The notes under the pieces were generated by a model, which was given only the letters and a program-made list of their open reading frames with translations, was not told the DNA's origin and ran no database searches. DNA of 64,000 nucleotides, taken from the NCBI GenBank assembly GCA_016793165.1, contig JAEULA010000008.1, positions 310,001 to 374,000 on the forward strand, read 5' to 3'. The DNA is from Alphaproteobacteria bacterium. Its GTDB lineage: Bacteria; Pseudomonadota; Alphaproteobacteria; CACIAM-22H2. Below are positions 31,828 through 44,362 of the stretch, piece by piece. Every line of letters starts with the position of its first letter. The first letter of the stretch is position 1. A program made the position numbers and the translations under genes.

Positions 31828-32727
31828 ATGCGCGCAGGGGTGATCGGGCTCGGGTCGATGGGGCGCGGTGTCGCGCGATCGCTGTTGCGCGCGGGCCACG
31901 CCGTCGCCGGCTTCGACGTGCGCGCGCAGTCGCGCTCGGAGCTCGCCGCGGCGGGTGGCCGCGACTGCGCCTCGCCGGCGGAGCTCGGCCGCCACGCCGA
32001 CGCGGTCGTCATCCTCGTCGTCAATGCGCAGCAGGTGGATCAGGCCCTGTTCGGCGCCGACGGCTTGTGCGAGACGCTCGCGCCGGGCTCGGTGATCCTG
32101 CAAAGCGCGACGGTCGCGCCCGACTACGCCGAGGCCCTCGGCGACCGCCTTGCGAAGAAAGGGCTCCGGCTGATCGACGCCCCGGTCTCCGGCGGCGCGG
32201 TCGGCGCCGAGTCCGGCAAGCTCACGATCATGGCCTCGGGCGAGGCGGCCGCCTTCGACGCCTGCGAGAGCCTGCTGCATGCGATCGCCGGCAAGGTCTA
32301 CCGCATCGGCGAGAAGCCGGGCCTCGGCTCGCAGATCAAGCTCGTCAACCAGCTGCTCGCCGGTGTCCACATCGCCGTCGCGGCCGAGGCGATGGCGCTC
32401 GGCATCAAGCTCGGCGCCGATCCGAAATCGGTCTACGAGATCATCTCGAACAGCGCCGGCGGCTCGTGGATGTTCCAGAACCGCATGCAGCACGTGCTCG
32501 ACGGCGACTACGCGCCGCGCTCGGCGGTGAACATCTTCGTCAAGGACCTCGGCATCGTCCTGGACACCGCGCGCAAGCAGGTGTTCCCGACGCCGCTCGC
32601 CGCCGCCGCGCACCAGCTCTTCACGATGGCCGCGGCGCACGGCCACGGGCTGGAGGACGACGCGGCGGTCATCAAGGTGTTCGCGACGCTCGCAGGGCTC
32701 GACCTGCCGCCCAGGCGCGAGCCCTGA
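31828..32727 (+). CDS. ltnD: L-threonate dehydrogenase (LtnD, beta-hydroxyacid dehydrogenase family)
   Basis: A 299-residue NAD-dependent beta-hydroxyacid dehydrogenase. The Rossmann GxGxMG motif is GVIGLGSMGRGVA (residues 4-16), the substrate loop IDAPVSGGAVGAESG (about 121-135) and the catalytic Lys in GLGSQIKLVNQLLAG (about residue 171). ATG 31828 has GGGAGGA at 31814-31820, seven bases upstream. Sequence type and the otnK/otnI neighbours point to oxidation of L-threonate to 2-oxo-tetronate rather than 3-hydroxyisobutyrate or tartronate semialdehyde, but these cannot be excluded by sequence alone. Confidence 0.9.
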   Translation: MRAGVIGLGSMGRGVARSLLRAGHAVAGFDVRAQSRSELAAAGGRDCASPAELGRHADAVVILVVNAQQVDQALFGADGLCETLAPGSVILQSATVAPDYAEALGDRLAKKGLRLIDAPVSGGAVGAESGKLTIMASGEAAAFDACESLLHAIAGKVYRIGEKPGLGSQIKLVNQLLAGVHIAVAAEAMALGIKLGADPKSVYEIISNSAGGSWMFQNRMQHVLDGDYAPRSAVNIFVKDLGIVLDTARKQVFPTPLAAAAHQLFTMAAAHGHGLEDDAAVIKVFATLAGLDLPPRREP

Positions 32728-32733
32728 GCACGC

Positions 32734-33441
32734 TCACGCGGAGAGCAGGATCTCCGTGAGCTGGTGCGGGTGGGTGATCATCATCTCGTGCCCCGACGGG
32801 ACCGAGTGCGTCTCCCAGTTGCGGTCCTCGTGCAGCCGGGCATGGACCGCCTGGTAGGCGCTGCCCTTGTTTGCGGCCGCGAGCACGTAGACCTTGCGCG
32901 GCACCCGGTGCCACGCGCCCGTGAGATGGATCGGGTCGGTCATGCAGCGCGCCGGCTGCGGCGTGCAGCGGCCGTCGATCCAGGCGATGTCCGCGGGGTC
33001 CGTGACGCCGAACCGGCGGGCGGGCGTGGGTGGAGCGAACCATCCCTGGCCGGCCGTCCGGATCGTCGCCTCGATCTCGGCGCGCCGCTCCGGCGACACC
33101 TGGTCGAGCGCGCATTGCCCGTTTTCGGGCACGAAGGAGTCGACATGGACGAGCGCCCGGATCCGATCGGGTATCCGGTCCGCGACGCCCGTGATGACCA
33201 TGCCGCCGTAGCTGTGCCCGCACAGCACGATGCCGTTGAGATCGTGCCAGCGGATCAGGTTCGCGATGTCGTCGACATGGGTCTCGAGCCCGATGTCGCG
33301 CGAGAGCAGGTGCGAGCGGTCGGCGAGCCCGGTGAGCGTGGGCGCGAAGACGACGTGCCCCGACCGGCGCAACGGTTCATCGATGCGACGCCAGCACCAG
33401 CCGCCGTGCCAGGCGCCATGGACGAGCAGATAGGTCTTCAT
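32734..33441 (-). CDS. Alpha/beta hydrolase (MES/HNL-like esterase)
   Basis: A 235-residue compact alpha/beta hydrolase. It begins MKTYLLVHGAWHGGWCW, with the oxyanion HGxxHG loop. Nucleophile S77 is in GHSYGG and the catalytic His is H218 (VPSGHEMMI). The small cap and short length recall plant methylesterase/hydroxynitrile lyase relatives that are common in soil bacteria. It is on the opposite strand between ltnD and otnI; a role as a lactonase or esterase feeding tetronate is possible but only guessed from position. The upstream long open frame is a shadow. Confidence 0.88.
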   Translation of the reverse strand: MKTYLLVHGAWHGGWCWRRIDEPLRRSGHVVFAPTLTGLADRSHLLSRDIGLETHVDDIANLIRWHDLNGIVLCGHSYGGMVITGVADRIPDRIRALVHVDSFVPENGQCALDQVSPERRAEIEATIRTAGQGWFAPPTPARRFGVTDPADIAWIDGRCTPQPARCMTDPIHLTGAWHRVPRKVYVLAAANKGSAYQAVHARLHEDRNWETHSVPSGHEMMITHPHQLTEILLSA

Positions 33442-33528
33442 TCGCCCCCCTTGCCGCCGGCATGATCGCGCCGAAACCCGTCGCCGGGTCCCGGCAGGAA
33501 GCGCCGGCCACCATTCCGCGAGGTCATC

Positions 33529-34308
33529 ATGCCCCGTTTCGCCGCCAATCTCTCCATGATGTATCAGGAAGTCCCGTTCCTCGACCGCTTTGCGGCCGCG
33601 GCGCGCGACGGGTTCAAGGCGGTCGAGTTCCTGTTCCCCTACGCCTTCGATGCCGCCGACATCGCGGCACGCCTGCGCGACAACGGGCTCGGCAACGTGC
33701 TGTTCAACCTGCCGCCCGGGAACTGGGACGCGGGCGAGCGCGGCTTCGCGGCGCTCCCGGGCCGGGAGGCGGCCTTCGAGGCCTCGATCGCTCCCGCGCT
33801 GCGCTATGCAGCGGCGCTCGGCACGCCCCGCATCCACGTGATGGCGGGCATCCCGCCCAAGGATGCCGACCGCGCCGCCTGCCGGGCGACGTATGTCCGC
33901 AATCTGCGCTTGGCCGCCGCGCGTGCCGCGGACGCGGGGCTCGACGTGCTCATCGAGCCGATCAACACCCGCGACATCCCGGGCTACTTCCTGAACCGCC
34001 AGGACGAGGCGCATGCGATCCGCGCCGAGGTCGGCGCGGCGAACCTCAAGGTGCAGCTCGACCTCTATCATTGCCAGATCGTCGAGGGCGATCTGGCGAT
34101 GAAGATCCGCCGCGACCTCGCCCATGTCGGCCACATGCAGATCGCGGGGGTGCCCGATCGACAGGAGCCCGACCGCGGCGAGGTGAACTATCCCTTCCTC
34201 TTCGCGCTGATCGACGAGCTCGGCTATGCGGGATGGATCGGCTGCGAGTACCGGCCGCGGGCCGGGAGCAGCGCGGGCCTCGGCTGGCTCAAGCCCTATC
34301 TCGGCTGA
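33529..34308 (+). CDS. otnI: 2-oxo-tetronate isomerase OtnI / hydroxypyruvate isomerase family
   Basis: A 259-residue TIM-barrel isomerase. The start [20 protein letters not shown] and [10 protein letters not shown] are the Hyi/OtnI signature. Metal ligands appear as E in [15 protein letters not shown] in [13 protein letters not shown] ([13 protein letters not shown]), H in GHMQIAG and E in IGCEYRP. OtnI interconverts 2-oxo- and 3-oxo-tetronate, linking LtnD to OtnK. It is encoded on the same strand as ltnD but separated by the opposite-strand hydrolase gene. The decarboxylating aldolase OtnC is not in the window. Confidence 0.92.
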   Translation: MPRFAANLSMMYQEVPFLDRFAAAARDGFKAVEFLFPYAFDAADIAARLRDNGLGNVLFNLPPGNWDAGERGFAALPGREAAFEASIAPALRYAAALGTPRIHVMAGIPPKDADRAACRATYVRNLRLAAARAADAGLDVLIEPINTRDIPGYFLNRQDEAHAIRAEVGAANLKVQLDLYHCQIVEGDLAMKIRRDLAHVGHMQIAGVPDRQEPDRGEVNYPFLFALIDELGYAGWIGCEYRPRAGSSAGLGWLKPYLG

Positions 34309-34314
34309 GGCGCG

Positions 34315-36402
<2,088 letters not shown>

Positions 36403-36469
36403 GCGGAGGTGGCGTTCGTCCTACCCGTAACCCGACGAAGTAAAAGGAGCGTTTAAGAGGCGACGCGCG

Positions 36470-37516
36470 ATGGACTTCCCGGCGGGCCTCGCGCAGTTTA
36501 CGGACGTCATGTCGAAGCCCGAGCCGCCCGTACTGGAGATCGAGGATCTGACCGTGGAGTTCCGCATCGCGGGCCGCTGGTGGCCTGCCGTGCGCGACCT
36601 GGGCTTCGCGCTCGCCCGCAACGAAACGCTGGCGCTGGTCGGCGAGTCCGGTTGCGGCAAGAGCATCACGGCCCTCTCCATCATGGGCCTTGTTCCGCGC
36701 CCGCAGGGCCGCCTGGCCCGCGGCCGCATCCGGCTGGAGGGGCAGGACCTGGTCGGTCTGGACGAGCCGGCGCTCGAGAAGATCCGCGGCAATCGCCTGG
36801 CGATGATCTTCCAGGAGCCGATGACGTCGCTCAATCCGGTGCTGACGGTCGGTTTCCAGGTCGCGGAGGCGCTGAGCATCCATCGCGGCCTCGATGCCCG
36901 GGCCGCGGCGGCCGAGGCGCTGCGCCTGCTCGAAGAGGTCAAGATCCCCTCCGCCGCACGGCGCTTCGACGACTATCCGCACCACTTCTCGGGCGGGATG
37001 CGCCAGCGCGTCATGATCGCCATGGCCCTGGCCTGCAACCCGTCGGTGCTGCTCGCCGACGAGCCGACCACCGCGCTCGACGTCACCATCCAGGCGCAGG
37101 TCCTCGGGCTGCTGGCGGATCTCAAGACCGCGCACGGCATGTCGATGCTGTTCATCACCCACAATCTCGGGATCGTGGCGGCGATCGCCGACCGGGTCGC
37201 GGTCATGTACGCGGGGGAGATCGTCGAACTGGCGAGCGTCGAGCGGATCTTCGCGGCGCCGACGCACCCCTACACCGAGGCGCTGTTCCGCGCGATTCCC
37301 AGGGTCGACCGGGCGACGCAGAACCTGCAGTCCATCGCGGGGCAGGTGCCCGCGATCGACCGCATGCCCGCGGGCTGTCGCTTCGCCCCGCGCTGCCCGC
37401 TGCGCGTCGCCCGGTGCGACGCCGAGGCGCCGATGCTCGCGCCGCTGGCCGCCGATCCGCAGCATCAGGCGCGCTGCCATGTCCGCGCGCCGGCGGACCG
37501 CGCAGCGGCGGCCTGA
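36470..37516 (+). CDS. Dipeptide/oligopeptide-type ABC importer, ATP-binding protein (DppD-like)
   Basis: A 348-residue ATPase of the Dpp/Opp/nickel family. Walker [10 protein letters not shown]-loop [12 protein letters not shown], signature FSGGMRQR, Walker [12 protein letters not shown] and the H-loop (ITHNLGIV) are present. The C-terminal four-Cys cluster region [16 protein letters not shown]...C is that of the oligo-peptide family that binds a [4Fe-4S] cluster. ATG 36470 has GAGG nine bases upstream; ATG 36509 is an alternative with a poorer site. First gene of a D-B-C-F operon. Confidence 0.94.
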   Translation: MDFPAGLAQFTDVMSKPEPPVLEIEDLTVEFRIAGRWWPAVRDLGFALARNETLALVGESGCGKSITALSIMGLVPRPQGRLARGRIRLEGQDLVGLDEPALEKIRGNRLAMIFQEPMTSLNPVLTVGFQVAEALSIHRGLDARAAAAEALRLLEEVKIPSAARRFDDYPHHFSGGMRQRVMIAMALACNPSVLLADEPTTALDVTIQAQVLGLLADLKTAHGMSMLFITHNLGIVAAIADRVAVMYAGEIVELASVERIFAAPTHPYTEALFRAIPRVDRATQNLQSIAGQVPAIDRMPAGCRFAPRCPLRVARCDAEAPMLAPLAADPQHQARCHVRAPADRAAAA

Positions 37517-37519
37517 ACG

Positions 37520-38461
37520 ATGGTCTGGTACATCATCAAGCGCCTGCTCTCGGCGGCGCCGACGCTTCTCGCGGTGCTGACCGCGGTGTTCATCATCGTG
37601 CGCATCATCCCGGGCGACCCGGCGCTGACGGTGTTGGGCGACCAGGCGACGCCGCAGGCGCTCGCCGCTCTGCGCGAGAAGCTCGGCATCGACAAGGCGC
37701 TGCACCTGCAATACGTCGATTTCATCGTTGCGGCGCTCAAGGGCGACCTCGGGCGCTCACTGGTCTCCGGCCGGCCCGTGCTCGACGAGGTGACGGCGGT
37801 CCTGCCCCATACGCTCGATCTGACGATCGCCTCGCTCATCCTCGGCACGGCGCTCGGTATCCCGCTCGGGATCTGGGCCGCCCTGCGCCGCAACCGGCTC
37901 GCCGACTACGTGATCCGCATCGTGTCGCTGCTCGGGCTCTCGTTTCCCGTCTTCGTTTCCGGCATCTTCCTGCTGCTCGTGTTCGCGCTGAACTACCGCT
38001 GGTTCCCGGTGATCGGGTCGTCGAACCTCTCCGACCTCGGCGACCGGGCGTGGAAGCTCGTGCTGCCGACCTTCACGCTCGGGCTGGTGATGGTCGCCTA
38101 CATCACGCGCGTGACGCGGTCGGCGATGCTGCAGGTGCTGTCGGAGGACTATGTGCGCACCGCGCGCGCCAAGGGCGTACCCGCGCGCCTCGTCGTCCGG
38201 CGCCACGCCCTGCGCAATGCGCTGATCCCGGTCGTGACCGTCGTCGGCCTCTATCTCGGCATCAACATCGGCAATTCCGTGCTGACCGAGATCGTGTTCA
38301 ACCGCCCCGGGCTGGGCAAGGTGATCGTCACGGCGCTCAACCAGCGCGACTACTCGATGCTGCAGGGCCTCATGGTCATCTACTGCTTCCTCATCGTGAT
38401 CACCAACCTGCTCACCGACCTGACCTACGGCCTCATCGATCCGCGGGTGAAACAGGCATGA
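37520..38461 (+). CDS. ABC importer permease (DppB-like)
   Basis: A 313-residue inner-membrane permease with six predicted helices and the long first periplasmic loop typical of DppB/OppB (RIIPGDPALTVLGDQAT... near residue 30). The EAA coupling motif YVRTARAKGVPARLVVRRHALRNAL is at about residues 210-235. It begins three bases after dppD-like and overlaps the next permease by four bases. Peptides, nickel or glycosylated substrates are all handled by this family; the substrate is not decided. Confidence 0.94.
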   Translation: MVWYIIKRLLSAAPTLLAVLTAVFIIVRIIPGDPALTVLGDQATPQALAALREKLGIDKALHLQYVDFIVAALKGDLGRSLVSGRPVLDEVTAVLPHTLDLTIASLILGTALGIPLGIWAALRRNRLADYVIRIVSLLGLSFPVFVSGIFLLLVFALNYRWFPVIGSSNLSDLGDRAWKLVLPTFTLGLVMVAYITRVTRSAMLQVLSEDYVRTARAKGVPARLVVRRHALRNALIPVVTVVGLYLGINIGNSVLTEIVFNRPGLGKVIVTALNQRDYSMLQGLMVIYCFLIVITNLLTDLTYGLIDPRVKQA

Positions 38462-39326
38462 CCGCCAACGACCTTCCGGCGCCGCGCCGCGGGCTCCTGC
38501 ACCGTCTCGTCGAGGTCTTCGGGGCCAACAAGACGTCGTGGGTGGGCCTGAGCATCTTCGCCGCGATCGTGCTGGTGGCGCTGCTCGCGCCATGGATCTC
38601 GACGCATGATCCGCTCGAGCAGGACATCATCGCGAAGCTCACCCCGCCGGGCGCCGAGCACTGGTTCGGCACCGACGAGTTCGGGCGCGACGTCTACTCG
38701 CGGCTCGCCTGGGGCGCGCGGGTCTCGCTCATCGTCTCGGTCTCGGCGATCACCATCGCGATGGTCGTCGGCGGCACGATCGGCCTGGTGGCGGGCTATA
38801 TCGGCGGCCGGGTGGACATGCTCGTGATGCAGGCGATGGACGTGCTGCTGTCCTTCCCGGCCCTGATCCTCGGGCTGATCATCGTCGCGCTGCTCGGGCC
38901 GAGCCTGCCGAACCTCGTCGTGGCGATCGCGCTGACGGCGGCCGCCCCGTTCGCGCGTATCGCCCGGGCGCCGACTCTGACGGTCAAGGAGCGGCAGTTC
39001 GTCGAGGCCGGCCGCGCGCTCGGTTTCAGCCATGCCCGGATCCTCTTCGTCCACATCCTGCCCAACGTGCTCTCCGAGGTGCTGGTCCTGGGATCGCTGT
39101 GGATGGCGACCGCCGTGCGCGTCGAGGCTTCGCTCAGCTTCATCGGCCTCGGCGTCAAGCCGCCGACACCGACCTGGGGCGGCATGATCCGGGACGGCTT
39201 CGAGAACATCCTCGACGCTCCCTGGCTGTCGATCTATCCCGGCCTGGCGATCCTGCTGCTCATCTTCTCGCTCAACATGCTGGGCGACGGGCTGCGCGAC
39301 GCCACCGATCCGAAGCTGCGTGGCGA

Positions 39327-39330
<4 letters not shown>
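38458..39330 (+). CDS. ABC importer permease (DppC-like)
   Basis: A 290-residue permease with an N-terminal OppC_N region ([20 protein letters not shown]) and the conserved [16 protein letters not shown] block at about residues 67-82. The EAA motif is [26 protein letters not shown] 38458 overlaps the DppB-like stop (ATGA) and gives [11 protein letters not shown]; the much longer open frame from 36580 is a shadow of the upstream genes. It overlaps the following ATPase by four bases. Confidence 0.94.
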
Positions 39331-40301
<971 letters not shown>

Positions 40302-40367
40302 TCCTCACGCGAGTGTTATCGTTGCGGTGCGGCTCGAGATCTATGGTTCGCGCCCGAGCGAGGACTG

Positions 40368-41432
40368 ATGGAATCGATCTACTACGTGATGAGCTGGGCC
40401 TGTCACCGGCGCTGCAAGCATTGCTACGAGGAGAGGTTCCGGCCCTACGTGCGTGCCGATCTCGAGGCGGTCGTGCGCGAGGCCGAGCTCAATTTCCCGC
40501 GCATCATCGCCAACCTCCCGGCGCGAATGACCTATCTCGATGCCGGCGATCCGAATCCCGACGGTACCCCGCGGGAGAAGACGGGCCGGGTCATCCTGTC
40601 GGGGGGTGAGTCGCTGCTCGATCCGGTTCGCGAGCGCGTGACGTACAAGGTGATCGAGCAGCTCGTGGCCAAGTATCGAAGCCAGGGCGGGGTCAAGGTG
40701 ATCGTGCAGACGACGGGCGACCTGCTGACGCCCGCGATCCTCGACGATCTGCGCGATCGCGGCGTCTGGATGATATCGGTCGCCGGGGTCGACGACTTCC
40801 ACGTCGGCATGGAGGGGCCGGAGAGGCAGCGCAGCTTCGTCGACGGTCTGACCGCGATGTTCTCGGCGCACGGCTATGCGCCGGCGGGGCTGTCGCTGCA
40901 GGATCGTCGCTGGCTCGAGGCCGACGGCCCGCTGTTCAGCTTCTTCGGGGCCACTCCGGACAGCTGGATCGGCAAGCTCTGGCCGCGGGGCCGCGCATGG
41001 TCCAACGGCCTTTCGACCGCGACGATCGAGGACAATTTCTGCAATCGCTGGTCCGGCGGCCTGAACTTCCTCAATCATCGCTTCGCCGGGTCCGAAGTGT
41101 CGATCGAGCCGACCGGCGACGTCTATCCGTGCTGCGTCAAGACGAGGCTGCCGATCGGCAACCTCGTCGAGGAGGGGCTGATCGGGATCCTCGACTCGCT
41201 CGCGGACGACCCGGCCTTCGCGGCGATCAATCGCGGCGATCCGGCGCGGATGGGCGTCGACGACGGTTGGAGCCGCGAGACGTTCCTCGAGAAGTCGCGG
41301 ACGTCGACGCCGTCGGGCAGCGCCTACGCCAACCTCTGCATCGGCTGCGACCGCTTCCACGAAGAGGTTCTTGCGCCGCGCATCGCGGCGGCCAAGGCGC
41401 GCCGCCGGCAGGTGACGGCGGCGGCGGAGTAG
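40368..41432 (+). CDS. Radical SAM / SPASM-like protein linked to YnjBCD transporter
   Basis: A 354-residue radical SAM enzyme. The cluster motif CHRRCKHC (CxxxCxxC, residues 12-19) follows IYYVMSWA, and the SAM-binding GGE motif is LSGGESLLDP. A C-terminal SPASM-like set of cysteines, PTGDVYPCCVKTRLPIGNL and LCIGCDRF, suggests a second Fe-S cluster. The substrate is unknown. GAGGA lies four bases before ATG 40368. The next gene, a YnjB-like binding protein, starts four bases after its stop, so it is the lead gene of the rSAM-ynjBCD-rhodanese operon; such a partner is absent from the E. coli ynj operon as I know it. Confidence 0.88.
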   Translation: MESIYYVMSWACHRRCKHCYEERFRPYVRADLEAVVREAELNFPRIIANLPARMTYLDAGDPNPDGTPREKTGRVILSGGESLLDPVRERVTYKVIEQLVAKYRSQGGVKVIVQTTGDLLTPAILDDLRDRGVWMISVAGVDDFHVGMEGPERQRSFVDGLTAMFSAHGYAPAGLSLQDRRWLEADGPLFSFFGATPDSWIGKLWPRGRAWSNGLSTATIEDNFCNRWSGGLNFLNHRFAGSEVSIEPTGDVYPCCVKTRLPIGNLVEEGLIGILDSLADDPAFAAINRGDPARMGVDDGWSRETFLEKSRTSTPSGSAYANLCIGCDRFHEEVLAPRIAAAKARRRQVTAAAE

Positions 41433-41436
41433 CGCG

Positions 41437-42672
41437 GTGGCGCGGGTCGTCTCTCGGCGGGCAGGCACGGCGGCGATGGTCGGTGCCGGCGTGTGGGCCG
41501 CGCTGGGATGGCCCGCCGCGTCGCGCGCGGCGGCCCCGACCGAGGCGTGGCGCGCGATCCTCGCGGCGGCGCGAGGCCAGACCGTGTACTGGAACGCGTG
41601 GGGCGGGGACGATCGCACCAACGACTTCATCGCATGGGTGGGCGAGACCGTGCTCGGGCGGAACGGGGTCACCGTCCGGCAGGTTCGACTGCGCGACACC
41701 TCCGAGGCGGTCGCGCGCGTGGTCGCCGAGAAGGCGGCGGGCCGGGATGCCGGCGGCGGCGTCGACCTGATCTGGATCAACGGTCCGAACTTCCTGGCGA
41801 TGAAGGAGCAGGGGCTCCTCTACGGGCCGGTCGCGCAGCGACTGCCGAATTTCGACCTGGTCGACGTCGAGGGCAAGCGCTCCACCGTGATCGACTTCAC
41901 GGTGCCGGTGGACGGCCTCGCGGTGCCGTGGCGGATGGCCCAGATCGTCTTCATCTACGATGCGGCGCGCGTGCCGGTGCCGCCGCGCTCCGCGGCGGCG
42001 ATGCTCGACTGGGCCCGCGCCAATCCGGGGAGGCTGACGCATCCGGCCGTGCGCAACTTCCTCGGCGTCACCTTCCTCAAGCAGGCGCTCTACGAGCTGG
42101 TCGGCGATCCCGGAATCCTGCAGCGGCCCGCCGATGCGGCGGACTTCGCGTCCGTCACGGCGCCGCTATGGTCCTGGTACGACGCCCTGCGCCCGCATCT
42201 CTGGCGACGCGGCAAGCAGTTTCCGGAGAGTGGTCCGGCGCAGCGCAGCCTGATGAACGACGGCGAGATCGACATCATGATCTCGTTCAACCCGTCCGAG
42301 GCGTCGACGGCGATCGCCAACAAGTTGCTGCCCGAGACCGTGCGCAGCTACGTGTTCGAGCGCGGCACCATCGGCAACACGAGCTTCGTCGCGATCCCCT
42401 ACAACGCCGCGAACAAGGAGGGGGCGATGGTCGTCGCCGACTTTCTGCTCTCCCCGGAGGCGCAGGCGCGCGCGCAGGATCCGCGTCATCTCGGCAACTT
42501 CACCGTCCTCGATCTGGCGCGATTGTCGCCCGAGGACCGGCGGCGATTCGAGGAGCTGCCGCGCGGCGTCGCGACGCTGGCCAATGCTGAGCTCGGCCGG
42601 CCCCTGCTCGAGCCGCATCCCTCGTGGATGAACCGCATCACGGCGCAGTGGGAACAGCGCTACGGGCGCTGA
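41437..42672 (+). CDS. ABC transporter substrate-binding protein, YnjB-like
   Basis: A 411-residue periplasmic binding protein. The start GTG 41437 gives RRAGTAAMVGAGVWAALG, a signal peptide with a twin-arginine-like pair, cleaved around SRAAAP; Tat export is possible but not certain. QTVYWNAWGGDDRTNDFI at about residues 48-65, DLIWINGPNF and SFNPSEASTAI are typical of YnjB. Family 1 iron/thiamine/putrescine-like binding fold is expected. The substrate of YnjBCD is not established. It lies between the radical SAM gene (4-base gap) and the permease (7-base gap). Confidence 0.88.
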   Translation: MARVVSRRAGTAAMVGAGVWAALGWPAASRAAAPTEAWRAILAAARGQTVYWNAWGGDDRTNDFIAWVGETVLGRNGVTVRQVRLRDTSEAVARVVAEKAAGRDAGGGVDLIWINGPNFLAMKEQGLLYGPVAQRLPNFDLVDVEGKRSTVIDFTVPVDGLAVPWRMAQIVFIYDAARVPVPPRSAAAMLDWARANPGRLTHPAVRNFLGVTFLKQALYELVGDPGILQRPADAADFASVTAPLWSWYDALRPHLWRRGKQFPESGPAQRSLMNDGEIDIMISFNPSEASTAIANKLLPETVRSYVFERGTIGNTSFVAIPYNAANKEGAMVVADFLLSPEAQARAQDPRHLGNFTVLDLARLSPEDRRRFEELPRGVATLANAELGRPLLEPHPSWMNRITAQWEQRYGR

Positions 42673-42679
42673 GGCCGGC

Positions 42680-44362
42680 ATGCTGCGCCATGCCCCGACG
42701 CTGACGACCGCGCTGTTCGTCGGTCCGATCGCGGCCGGACTGGTCGGTACCTTCCTGCCGAGCCTCGGATATCTGCCGGCGCTCGGCGGCGCCGGGTTCG
42801 GGTTCGCGCCATGGCGCGAGCTCTTCGCACAGCCCGGGTTCGCGACCAGCCTGCGCCTCACGCTCGTCACCGGGCTCGCCGCCACGGTGCTTTCGCTGGC
42901 GGTCGTCTGCCTGTTCTGCGCGGTCGCGCAGGGCACGCCGATCTTCCGTGCGGCGCAGCGGGGCCTCGCGCCGGTGCTGGCGATCCCGCACGCGGCGCTC
43001 GCGATCGGTTTCGTGTTCCTGGCCGCGCCGAGCGGCTGGATCGCGCGCGTGCTGTCGCCGTGGGCGACGGGCTGGGAACGGCCCCCTGACCTCGCAACGG
43101 TGAACGATCCGCAGGGAGTCGCCCTGATCCTCGGGCTCGTCCTGAAGGAACTGCCGTTCCTGCTGCTGATGACGATCGCGGCCCTAGGCCAGGTGCGCGC
43201 CGCGGAGCGCCTCGCGATCGCCGCCACGCTCGGCTATCGACGCCCCACGGCATGGCTCAAGTGCATCTTCCCGCTGGTCTATCCGCAGATCCGCATGCCG
43301 GTCTACGCCGTGCTCGCATTCTCGCTGTCGACGGTCGACGTCGCGCTGATCCTCGGACCGGGCAATCCGCCCCCGCTCGGCCCCCTCGTGGTCCGCTGGC
43401 TCACCGATCGCGAAGTCGCGCTGTACTTTCCCGCGGCGGCCGGCGCGTGCCTGCAGTTGCTCCTCGTCGTCGCCGCGGTGGCGCTATGGCGGAGCATCGA
43501 GGCGATCGTCGCCGCCGGCGGTCGTCGATGGATCGTCCGCGGCGCGCGCGGCGGCGATGGCCCGATCGCGGCGGTGCTCGGCAACCTCGCCGCGATCGCG
43601 GCGGCGGTCGCGGTGGCGGCATCGATCGCCGGTCTCGCGCTGTGGTCGTTCGCCGCCGCCTGGCGGTTCCCGGCCGCGATGCCCGAGGATTGGTCGACGG
43701 CGACGTGGCGGCGGGCGACCGGTGAACTGGGGTGGCCCTTCGCGAACACGTTGATCGCCGCCACGGCCGCGACCCTGGTCGCGACGGCGCTGGTCGTCGC
43801 CTGTCTGGAGAACGAGCAGCGCCGCGGACTGCGTCCGGGGGCGGGCGCGCTTTGGCTGCTCTATGCCCCGCTCTTGATCCCGCAGACCGCTTTTCTTTTC
43901 GGCGTGCAGGTCGTGCTGGTGAGGTTGGGCCTCGACGGCACCTGGCTGGCGGTGATCTGGTCGCATCTGTTGTTCGTGCTGCCCTACGTGTTCCTTTCCC
44001 TCGCCGATCCTTGGCGCGCTCTCGACCGCCGGTACATCCGGGCCGCCGCCTGTCTCGGGGCGCCGCCGTGGCGCGTGATGCTCGGCGTGAAGGTTCCGAT
44101 CCTGCTGCGCCCGGTCCTCGTCGCGATGGCCGTGGGCTTCGCCGTGAGCGTCGGGCAATACCTGCCCACGCTCTTCGCCGGCGCCGGTCGCGTCGCGACC
44201 CTGACGACCGAGGCGGTGACGCTCGCCGCCGGCGCCGACCGCCGCATCCTTGCGACCTACGCGCTCGCTCAGGCCGCATTGCCGCTCGTCGCCTACGCGA
44301 TGGCGCTGGTCGCGCCCGCGGTCGCCTTCCGCAACCGGCGCGGGCTGCGGGTGTCGCCGTGA
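42680..44362 (+). CDS. ABC transporter permease, two fused modules, YnjC-like
   Basis: A 560-residue membrane protein holding two BPD-type permease modules in one chain, like FbpB, ThiP and E. coli YnjC, with about 12 helices. EAA-like loops occur in each half: LAIAATLGYRRPTAWLKCIF (about residues 176-195) and YIRAAACLGAPPWRVMLGV (about 452-470). Because it is fused, no second permease gene is needed. It overlaps the ATPase start by four bases (GTGA). Confidence 0.93.
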   Translation: MLRHAPTLTTALFVGPIAAGLVGTFLPSLGYLPALGGAGFGFAPWRELFAQPGFATSLRLTLVTGLAATVLSLAVVCLFCAVAQGTPIFRAAQRGLAPVLAIPHAALAIGFVFLAAPSGWIARVLSPWATGWERPPDLATVNDPQGVALILGLVLKELPFLLLMTIAALGQVRAAERLAIAATLGYRRPTAWLKCIFPLVYPQIRMPVYAVLAFSLSTVDVALILGPGNPPPLGPLVVRWLTDREVALYFPAAAGACLQLLLVVAAVALWRSIEAIVAAGGRRWIVRGARGGDGPIAAVLGNLAAIAAAVAVAASIAGLALWSFAAAWRFPAAMPEDWSTATWRRATGELGWPFANTLIAATAATLVATALVVACLENEQRRGLRPGAGALWLLYAPLLIPQTAFLFGVQVVLVRLGLDGTWLAVIWSHLLFVLPYVFLSLADPWRALDRRYIRAAACLGAPPWRVMLGVKVPILLRPVLVAMAVGFAVSVGQYLPTLFAGAGRVATLTTEAVTLAAGADRRILATYALAQAALPLVAYAMALVAPAVAFRNRRGLRVSP

